Positions 13,712 through 19,073 of a stretch of DNA of 19,073 nt are shown here, piece after piece. Made by a program: the position numbers and the translations under genes. Source of the DNA: a candidate division WWE3 bacterium RIFOXYD1_FULL_39_9 (lineage in GTDB: Bacteria; Patescibacteriota; WWE3; UBA101185; UBA10185); contig MEWG01000046.1 of the NCBI GenBank assembly GCA_001773295.1, positions 4,189-23,261 on the forward strand, given 5' to 3'. Within the stretch, counting starts at the first letter, position 1. Every line of letters begins with the position of its first letter. Under the pieces are notes generated by a model. The model was not told where the DNA came from. It made no database searches and worked only from the letters and a program-made list of their open reading frames with translations.

Positions 13712-15175
13712 TTAAGCAGCAATAACGCCAATTCTACCAGCTTCAAAGTTTACTACGTCCGCACCCACTCTTTTTCTCGTGTAGAATTCGATCATGGGCT
13801 TAGCAGTGTATGGATCGCGCTGAATAGTAATTCCAAGACGATCCACGATCATATAGAATTCCTGCCAATCAGCAAGAGCAACCGAAAGAGCATTAGCAGC
13901 AACAACCGGCATAGTAGTACTCATGCGAACGGGAAGGCCAAGAATCTGACCGGGCTGACCCATTTCCATACCAGGCTGCCAAATGTAACGACCCTGACCG
14001 TCTTTCAACTGCAAGGCATCGGCAACAGTAGTACGATTCATCAACCAAGTACCGCGACCAAGATAATACTCGGTCATGGAGTATTTGACGTTGATAAAGC
14101 CATCAGCAGTCAAAGCAGTCGCATGACCCATATTAATCTGCTCTACTTTTCCCCATTCAGGAGTGCCAGCAGTAGTAACATTGTCATAAGTCAAGAAACC
14201 GCGAGGCTTGCCAACACCATCACCAGTAACAAAGGAAGCGCCCTCACCACGAGCAAATCTCTTCGCAACGTGATCGGCAAGCCAATTCTCAATATTGATA
14301 CCGCTATCTTCCAGCAGAGTTTGAGAGGCGCGAGGCTTGGCATAACAAACATGCACAGGGATTCTTTTCTTCTTCAAATCAGGCGTACCAGTTTCCGCAC
14401 CAGAAGAAGTCTCGCCTTCCCACCCAAAACCAGCTTGACCGAAGTCAACCATCCACTCAATAGCGCCAGTAGTAATGCTTTCCAATGCACAAAGTTGACG
14501 AATAGGATCGGCTTCAAAAACACGAGTAATGATACGATTGCCCATAGCAGGGGTCACAGTATAACCACCATCAGGATCAGAACCAACAGTCAATGCTTTG
14601 TAAAGTTCTGCATCCATAGTACGCTCAGGCAAATCATTATTAGAGCGCATAAAGGCTTCCAAGCCCTGTTGATACTTCTTGAAAAGTTCAACATCGACTT
14701 TTACACCTTTGACTTTATGCCACTTCGCACCATCTTCGCGCATGGACATAACATTAATCTGCCAATCCAGAGCGGACTTCTCCAGCTTGCGAACATCTTC
14801 AGGAGACATATCGCCAGAACCATTAGGACGGCGCAAAGTAAGCTCCAAGGCATCCATACGTTTCTGCTGTTCTTTAGAAGCAGTTTCTTGAGCAGCTTTC
14901 AAGGTGTCCATTTCAGCTTGACGATTGACAATGGCTTCCTCAAATTTCTTTACTTGCTCTTTAAGCAAAGGATCGACACCCTTGATGGACTTTTCTACTT
15001 CGCCGACCAAATGCTTCAGCTCGGTATAATCAGTTCGCAAAGTCTCATAGTTCTTTTTAAGACCATCGTTCTGCCGATCAATCTCGGCAAAAACCTGCTT
15101 CACAACTTCCGGGTTTTGGCTTTTCTTAATTGCATCTTCTCTTTCGGTGGAACCGTCTTTTACTTCCCAAGTCAT
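13712..15175 (-). CDS. Major capsid protein, HK97 fold, with N-terminal scaffold domain
   Basis: A 487-aa major capsid protein. The N-terminal ~125 residues form a charged coiled coil (NPEVVKQVFAEIDRQNDGLK onward), the delta-domain scaffold normally cut off by the prohead protease. The HK97-fold part follows from about residue 195: DPDGGYTVTPAMGNRIITRV, DPIRQLCALESITTGAIEW, GWEGETSSGAETGTPDLKK, RFARGEGASFVTGDGVGKP, then the C-terminal GLPVRMSTTMPVVAANALS and adjoining strands. This order is typical of phage capsid family proteins. AAGGAG nine bases before the ATG supports the start. The gene looks G+C-enriched compared with its neighbours. The exact cleavage site cannot be read from the sequence. 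Confidence 0.96.
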   Translation of the reverse strand: MTWEVKDGSTEREDAIKKSQNPEVVKQVFAEIDRQNDGLKKNYETLRTDYTELKHLVGEVEKSIKGVDPLLKEQVKKFEEAIVNRQAEMDTLKAAQETASKEQQKRMDALELTLRRPNGSGDMSPEDVRKLEKSALDWQINVMSMREDGAKWHKVKGVKVDVELFKKYQQGLEAFMRSNNDLPERTMDAELYKALTVGSDPDGGYTVTPAMGNRIITRVFEADPIRQLCALESITTGAIEWMVDFGQAGFGWEGETSSGAETGTPDLKKKRIPVHVCYAKPRASQTLLEDSGINIENWLADHVAKRFARGEGASFVTGDGVGKPRGFLTYDNVTTAGTPEWGKVEQINMGHATALTADGFINVKYSMTEYYLGRGTWLMNRTTVADALQLKDGQGRYIWQPGMEMGQPGQILGLPVRMSTTMPVVAANALSVALADWQEFYMIVDRLGITIQRDPYTAKPMIEFYTRKRVGADVVNFEAGRIGVIAA

Positions 15176-15205
15176 TTTGTTTACTCCTTAAATAAAATAA
15201 GTTAG

Positions 15206-15964
15206 TTAGAAATCGCAGGCGCGTTTACTTCTATTCCGCAGCTCTGCAAGCATTGCGCCAAGCTCATCTTGGCTTTCATCTTGCGCCCCTGACTCCCTCA
15301 AAGACGGCTTGATTAACTTTACTATATACTGAGCGGCAGACTTTGAAAGCCCTAATTCCCTCAAGGCTTTTTCCCAATCTCGCTCGGTTTTACACCCCTC
15401 AAAATCCTTTACCGAAGTAATAGTGGCTTGGATATTTGCAGGGAAAGTAACAGGGGAAACTTCCCATAAATTAATCTTCTTTAATACTCTAATGTATTGA
15501 CCATTTACTTGTTCGATAAATTCACAAGCACCTGGATCTCTTGTTCCATCAGGTAGTCTTGGAAGATCATAGCCAATAGACAAGCCGCGCATAGCACCTT
15601 TGCGAAGAAGAGAATGTGTTTCTTTTGCTCTTTGAACATTTAAATCTAATTCGCCTTCTACCCAAAGCCCTTTATCTCTTTCTTCCATTACGGTCCAAAC
15701 GCCAATTGGCTCATAGGAATTGTGTTGATAAAGCATAGCAATTCCAGTCCCGTTTCTCCCTCCATTTTCTAATGTTTCTTTGAATGCTCCTTTTACAACT
15801 ACATCACCATAACTATCTGGTTTCCCGCCAAAAGTACTTCCCCATCCTTTGAATTTGCCTTCATCCGAAACATCATCGGATTTAATTTCCAAAGGCAAAC
15901 CCAAAATACTATAAGGCGGAGGAGTGTTACCTTTGCCGAAGTAATTATTAGAATCTTTTTTCAT
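15206..15964 (-). CDS. Prohead maturation protease, HK97 type (peptidase U35/S78)
   Basis: A 252-aa serine protease that trims the scaffold domain of the capsid protein during head maturation. Motifs: KFKGWGSTFGGKPDSYGDVV, catalytic histidine in MLYQHNSYEPIG (H81), then GLWVEGELDL, and the nucleophile in MRGLSIGY (S129). All key positions are present. The C-terminal ~60 residues are charged and probably removed on activation, as in the family (inference). Its ATG overlaps the stop of the 48-aa cysteine-rich gene (ATGA, 15961-15964), so the two are translationally coupled. The substrate, the capsid protein, is encoded next. Confidence 0.95.
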   Translation of the reverse strand: MKKDSNNYFGKGNTPPPYSILGLPLEIKSDDVSDEGKFKGWGSTFGGKPDSYGDVVVKGAFKETLENGGRNGTGIAMLYQHNSYEPIGVWTVMEERDKGLWVEGELDLNVQRAKETHSLLRKGAMRGLSIGYDLPRLPDGTRDPGACEFIEQVNGQYIRVLKKINLWEVSPVTFPANIQATITSVKDFEGCKTERDWEKALRELGLSKSAAQYIVKLIKPSLRESGAQDESQDELGAMLAELRNRSKRACDF

Positions 15965-16107
15965 CTTTTTTTCTCCTCATCGCTGTTGTTATCCCCTGGA
16001 TACCAAAGACTGAAATCTTTACATTTATCACAAAATGCAACACCTACATAAGCGCAAGTGTCGCATGATTTCTTTTTCTCTTTATCTTTATCTTCTTCAT
16101 TTTGCAC
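15961..16107 (-). CDS. 48-aa four-cysteine (CxxC-x7-CxxC) protein, GTG start
   Basis: A 48-codon frame starting at GTG. Its centre reads SCDTCAYVGVAFCDKCKDFS, with cysteines at 15, 18, 26 and 29, a small zinc-knuckle-like arrangement; both ends are highly charged. It begins four bases after the stop of the head morphogenesis gene, and its TGA overlaps the ATG of the protease as ATGA, the same junction type used across this operon. An AAAAGAG stretch lies 9 bases upstream. No ATG is available in this frame. I do not recognise the family. Metal binding is inferred from the cysteine spacing; a role in head assembly is only suggested by position. Confidence 0.75.
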   Translation of the reverse strand: MQNEEDKDKEKKKSCDTCAYVGVAFCDKCKDFSLWYPGDNNSDEEKKR

Positions 16108-16111
16108 AATA

Positions 16112-16909
16112 CTATGCTCTTTTAGTATGATAGCTGGTGACGCAACGACAATTCACAATATTTCCAGCTCTACCTTTTGGATCACCTGGAAACATCAACT
16201 TGTCTCCAGATACATCAAAAGGAGTGTTTAAATCTCTCTTTTGGCCATTTGCTATTTTATGATTAAATCTATCTTTTGGATTTGCCCCTCTAACTCTATC
16301 ATCTAATGTTGCCCGCCAAACTCTATCGTGAACATAGCCGGTGCTTCTTACCGCTTCATCTATTGATTTGTTTGCCGCCGAGTGTGTTTCTGTTCTTACT
16401 ATCCTTGTAGCTCTTACCTTGTTAAAAGTCTTTCTTTTATCCATCAACTCGTTTACTATCTCAGCATTAGATAAGCCAGCCCTCATTCCATTTCGTATTA
16501 AGGACTGTATCAGTTTGTTCGTTGTTTTCGATATCTCTCTGGACTTATATAAAACACTTATTTGAGACCACTGTTTTATATTTTGCCAATAAATATCTTC
16601 CATTCCTTTTGTCTCTAAAACTGTTATTTCTTTTTGGTATGCTTTCTTAAATTGATCAAAAGTAAACGTACCAAAATAAGCTAATAGGTTGTCATATTCT
16701 TTCTGTAATTGTTTCTGCATTGCTTGTCTATGTTTTTCTATAACGATAGAAAAATCAGATTGTCCATGTTCTACAAGTTTAGATGCTTCTTCATACGTCG
16801 ATTGAAGAACTGGATAAATTCTTTGAATCATGCCTCTTTCAAATTTACCCATTAATCGCAGTAAATACTTTTGATATTTTGCTGCATTATCATCTGAAAC
16901 ATTAAACAT
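16112..16909 (-). CDS. Head morphogenesis protein, SPP1 gp7 / Mu F family
   Basis: A 265-aa minor head protein that associates with the portal and is needed for proper DNA injection or head assembly in SPP1 and Mu. The N-terminal half is helical and charged. The conserved region starts near residue 165 with KVRATRIVRTETHSAANKSI, then VWRATLDDRVRGANPKDRFN, DKLMFPGDPKGRAGNIVNCR and CV close to the C-terminus (Cys254 and Cys256). The length is close to the short members of the family. It follows the 222-aa gene without a spacer. It has no toxin or extra C-terminal domain, unlike some MuF proteins. Confidence 0.92.
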   Translation of the reverse strand: MFNVSDDNAAKYQKYLLRLMGKFERGMIQRIYPVLQSTYEEASKLVEHGQSDFSIVIEKHRQAMQKQLQKEYDNLLAYFGTFTFDQFKKAYQKEITVLETKGMEDIYWQNIKQWSQISVLYKSREISKTTNKLIQSLIRNGMRAGLSNAEIVNELMDKRKTFNKVRATRIVRTETHSAANKSIDEAVRSTGYVHDRVWRATLDDRVRGANPKDRFNHKIANGQKRDLNTPFDVSGDKLMFPGDPKGRAGNIVNCRCVTSYHTKRA

Positions 16910-17578
16910 TTATTTACTATGACTTTCTCTGCTTCCTGCTGTATCAATTTGAAAATGAAAATCTAATTCAAGAAATGCTGGAAGTTGCGCCGCTAATACT
17001 CCTGCCCAATCATCGGTTGCATCTCTATATAATCTAATTTCAAGCATCGAAGATATTCTTTTATCTACGCCACTAAGTAAAACATCAGAAGTCTTTTCGT
17101 GTAAATTATCTGTACCTGTACAAGTATCGGTTAAATCATACGTTGTAGATGAAGGAAATACTTCTCCATTGTTTGACCAAGAAACATCTATTTTCCAAGC
17201 AACTGTTTTTCCAATTTCTTCATTTCCTCTTGTTCTTGGTGTCCAATGAACATGAGCATAAATATCTGAGCCTTCTTTATATTTGTGTGGAAGTTGAACA
17301 GTAGTATGTACTTCGTCATTTTGAGCAAATACCCATACTTTATATGTTGCTCCTGCCCCCCCTGGTTGCCAGTTATCAAGAACCGGATCAGCAATGCCAG
17401 GAAAATCAAAAACACCAGGAACTATTCTAATATCATCCCAAACAACAGCAGCCCCATCAAAGCGAAGAGTGCCATCTTCTTCTATCTCTGTATAGCCATC
17501 ATTAGAACCAATTTTAGCTCTTCCGGCTTTCAGGAAATCATTTATATTTAAGTCTTCAAAAACTTCTACTTTACTCAT
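16910..17578 (-). CDS. Conserved phage protein of unknown function between portal and head morphogenesis genes
   Basis: A 222-aa protein, predicted mostly beta-structure. A notable motif is GSDIYAHVHWTPRTRGNEEI followed by VAWKIDVSWSNNGEVFPSS, a pattern (PHvHW.p.....g.v.W.leY.w.n..g.F) that I have seen in phage structural-region proteins without a known role. The end has paired strands SSMLEIRLYRDATDDW and FLELDFHFQID. No signal peptide or membrane segment is present. It overlaps the portal gene by eight bases (17571-17578). It may be a virion protein with a jelly-roll-like fold; that is inference from composition. Its place between portal and MuF genes is unusual. Confidence 0.65.
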   Translation of the reverse strand: MSKVEVFEDLNINDFLKAGRAKIGSNDGYTEIEEDGTLRFDGAAVVWDDIRIVPGVFDFPGIADPVLDNWQPGGAGATYKVWVFAQNDEVHTTVQLPHKYKEGSDIYAHVHWTPRTRGNEEIGKTVAWKIDVSWSNNGEVFPSSTTYDLTDTCTGTDNLHEKTSDVLLSGVDKRISSMLEIRLYRDATDDWAGVLAAQLPAFLELDFHFQIDTAGSRESHSK

Positions 17579-19073
17579 TCCATTTCTCTCTTAAACCCAT
17601 TAGAAGTTCAAACTCTTCATCAGTTACAGATACTTTTTTTGCATCATCTTCAATATTTTCTATTTCTTCTTCTTTTTCTTCAGTTGCCATTTGAAGAGTT
17701 TGCATCCCCATCGGAACAAGAATTACATCTCCACCTTCATACTTCTCATAACCAGTCAATTCTCTTTTTTCGTTGATAGTAAGGAAGTCCGCGTTCTCTG
17801 CTCTTTTCCATTTACTTTCCCATCTTGGTTCAAGAGCGGGAACATTATCCATATCATATCGGATAGCTAATTTATCCTCTGGCTTAAACAACCAATTGTT
17901 TAATTCGGAACAAAGCATATTTAAATAGAATTGAACTGTTCCTTCATAAAATGCTTGACGCGCTTCCTTGAGGTTTGAGTTATGAACAACAATGCCTTCG
18001 GCTATAAAATTGTGGCTACCATTTACTTCAATGTCATAAACATCTTGAACATCTTGCTTTTCTATATCAACTACTTTAGCAAAATGAAACTCATTTGTAT
18101 TTAAAAGAGAAGTAATTTTTTCAAAACTCGAATTGCCTCCAGTAGCAGAAAGAAGTTGCTTTTTATCTTTAAAAACATTAGCCTGTATTCTTTCTTTATA
18201 AACTGTCGTATGCGTTCCTATTTTAGCAACATCAGAAGCGCATGAAATCATAAAAATATGATATATTTGATTAAATTTTTTGCCATTCGGAAGTGTTGCT
18301 TCTCTTTCTCTTGTACAAACACTTCCGACTTGCAAACTACAAGATAAACAAAGGCTCCATATGTCTTTGATAAGGTTTTTATTACAAAGTGCAAAAGAAG
18401 CTCTGCCATTCTTATCAATACTGCCATCAGAATCAATCAAACCTCTAAGTAAAGCAAGCTTATATTCTTCTGGCATCGAGAATACCCACTCCGGTATTCT
18501 TTTTTGATGAGCAGTACCGCTAAAGCCAAGATAATCTATGCGCCTGACATATGAAGAACTTCCAAAAGCAACACAATTTTTCCCGATGTGGCCTTCTGAT
18601 CCAGTAAGTTTTTGCACTATGTTTAAATAATAATTTCTATAAGAAGCATTTGGACTTGCCGCTATAATAAAACTACCGCCTCTTTTATATCCTTTGCCGT
18701 CTCCAATCATTACCGGCTTAGAACAATACCCATCTCCGAGATAAAGTCCTAAAAGTTCCATCTCTTCTATAGAGATATTATAAGGATTGCTTTCCTCAAA
18801 AGTTGGCAGGCTACTGGCTTGAACTAATACATCGCCAACTTTAATGTCTTTAAGTTCCTTATAGACAAGACGATATTCAATTTCTTTACTGCGCCTTTTT
18901 CCAATATTAGGAGATTCAATTTTAAATGATTCTCGAACAAGAAAAGGATGATTAGAAGTAGCAACAACTTCTCTATTCTTAGTTTTTACTTTATAAAGTT
19001 GTTTCCTGCCGACCTTGCCTTGCCAAGAAACAGACATAGCCTTCATTTGTCCATCTACAAGAGAATAAACAAA
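17571..19073 (-). CDS. Portal protein C-terminal part, interrupted by an intein (5' end off the window)
   Basis: The visible reading frame stays open to the right edge, so the start is upstream. After the intein (see separate entry) the C-extein runs 135 aa, 17978-17574, beginning SNLKEARQAFYEGTV, the conserved segment of HK97-type portals (ys N..eA....ye.tv.P.l..l). It continues with LNNWLFKPEDKLAIRYDMDN and PALEPRWESKWKRAENADFL, then a charged tail rich in Glu. The portal is the dodecameric DNA channel at the head vertex. The gene must be spliced at the protein level to be functional. An internal ATG at 19046 should not be taken as the gene start, because codons before it match intein sequence. 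Confidence 0.93.
   Translation of the reverse strand, partial: FVYSLVDGQMKAMSVSWQGKVGRKQLYKVKTKNREVVATSNHPFLVRESFKIESPNIGKRRSKEIEYRLVYKELKDIKVGDVLVQASSLPTFEESNPYNISIEEMELLGLYLGDGYCSKPVMIGDGKGYKRGGSFIIAASPNASYRNYYLNIVQKLTGSEGHIGKNCVAFGSSSYVRRIDYLGFSGTAHQKRIPEWVFSMPEEYKLALLRGLIDSDGSIDKNGRASFALCNKNLIKDIWSLCLSCSLQVGSVCTREREATLPNGKKFNQIYHIFMISCASDVAKIGTHTTVYKERIQANVFKDKKQLLSATGGNSSFEKITSLLNTNEFHFAKVVDIEKQDVQDVYDIEVNGSHNFIAEGIVVHNSNLKEARQAFYEGTVQFYLNMLCSELNNWLFKPEDKLAIRYDMDNVPALEPRWESKWKRAENADFLTINEKRELTGYEKYEGGDVILVPMGMQTLQMATEEKEEEIENIEDDAKKVSVTDEEFELLMGLREKWNE
17979..19073 (-). mobile_element. Intein with LAGLIDADG homing endonuclease in the portal gene (N-terminal end off the window)
   Basis: 365 residues are visible. 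Blocks seen in order from the window edge: VYSLVDGQ (end of the N-terminal splicing block), ATSNHPFLV (block B, Thr39/His42), first dodecapeptide LLGLYLGDGYC (about 107-117), second dodecapeptide LLRGLIDSDGSI (about 208-219), VYDIEVNGSHNFIAEG (block F) and GIVVHN (block G). The C-terminal Asn is at 17979-17981 and the +1 residue of the extein is Ser. Both acidic residues of the dodecapeptides are present, so the endonuclease looks intact. Block A with the nucleophile lies beyond the window, perhaps 20-25 residues upstream. Splicing itself cannot be shown here. Confidence 0.95.
18287..18328. repeat. 11-bp inverted repeat inside the intein endonuclease
   Basis: TCGGAAGTGTT at 18287-18297 and its exact reverse complement at 18318-18328 are separated by 20 bases. 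It lies in the coding sequence of the endonuclease part, after the second dodecapeptide. A repeat this short could arise by chance in a 19-kb window. Confidence 0.6.

Noticed and set aside
14123..15205. A 360-codon open frame on the plus strand opposite the capsid gene
   Set aside because: It is antisense to a well-supported capsid gene and shows no domain pattern; the lack of stops comes from the codon bias of the capsid gene.
18995..19046. ATG at 19046 (or 19037) as a genuine start of the right-most gene
   Set aside because: The frame is open to the window edge and codons before the ATG (VYSLVDGQ) fit the intein N-terminal region; the gene starts upstream.
1..19073. CRISPR arrays, tRNA genes, rRNA, integrase or attachment sites
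   Set aside because: I looked for regular repeats, cloverleaf-like segments and recombinase motifs and saw none; the window is almost fully occupied by structural genes.

Overview
The window is the head-to-tail structural module of a tailed phage or prophage with a contractile tail. Every gene I can support lies on the minus strand, so transcription runs from position 19073 towards 1. The DNA is AT-rich by eye, Arg codons are often AGA, and most genes have a clear AGGAG-type ribosome binding site. This suggests a low-GC bacterial host that uses Shine-Dalgarno initiation. I cannot name the host, and I cannot tell a free phage from a prophage because no integrase, attachment site or bacterial flank is present.

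Head region (about 19073 to 11623): C-terminal part of an HK97-type portal protein interrupted by a LAGLIDADG intein; a 222-aa protein of unknown function; an SPP1 gp7/Mu F-type head morphogenesis protein; a 48-aa four-cysteine protein starting at GTG; an HK97-type prohead protease; an HK97-fold major capsid protein with an N-terminal coiled-coil scaffold; two small beta-rich proteins that may be decoration proteins, bracketed by RNA hairpins; a 95-aa linker-like protein; and a gp6-like head-tail connector.

Neck and tail region (about 11626 to 1): a 54-aa small gene, a head closure protein, an HK97 gp10-like tail completion protein, a tail terminator, a DUF2635 (Mu gp38-like) protein, a Mu gpL-type sheath, a free-standing GIY-YIG homing endonuclease, a Mu gpM-type tube, tail assembly chaperones, the tape measure, and the Mu-like baseplate series gpN, gp44/gpP, gp45 spike, gp46 and gp47. 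The last runs off the left edge. The phage is therefore a mosaic: HK97-type capsid genes joined to a Mu-type contractile tail.

Genes are tightly packed. Many stops and starts overlap (ATGA or TAATG), so one long transcript with translational coupling is likely. The largest gap without a gene is 104 bases (13016-13119) and it holds two hairpins. Three small genes are easy to miss: 15961-16107, 11462-11626 and 6484-6609.

The most interesting signal is in the tail assembly chaperone genes. A canonical -1 slippery heptamer, CCCTTTC, lies in the correct phase. Six bases later begins an interleaved set of inverted repeats (b-a-b'-a', 13-bp and about 20-bp arms), which could form a pseudoknot or two competing hairpins. 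The -1 frame stays open and encodes a P2 GpE-like tail. A second striking signal is a perfect 18-bp inverted repeat inside the coding sequence of the GIY-YIG endonuclease.
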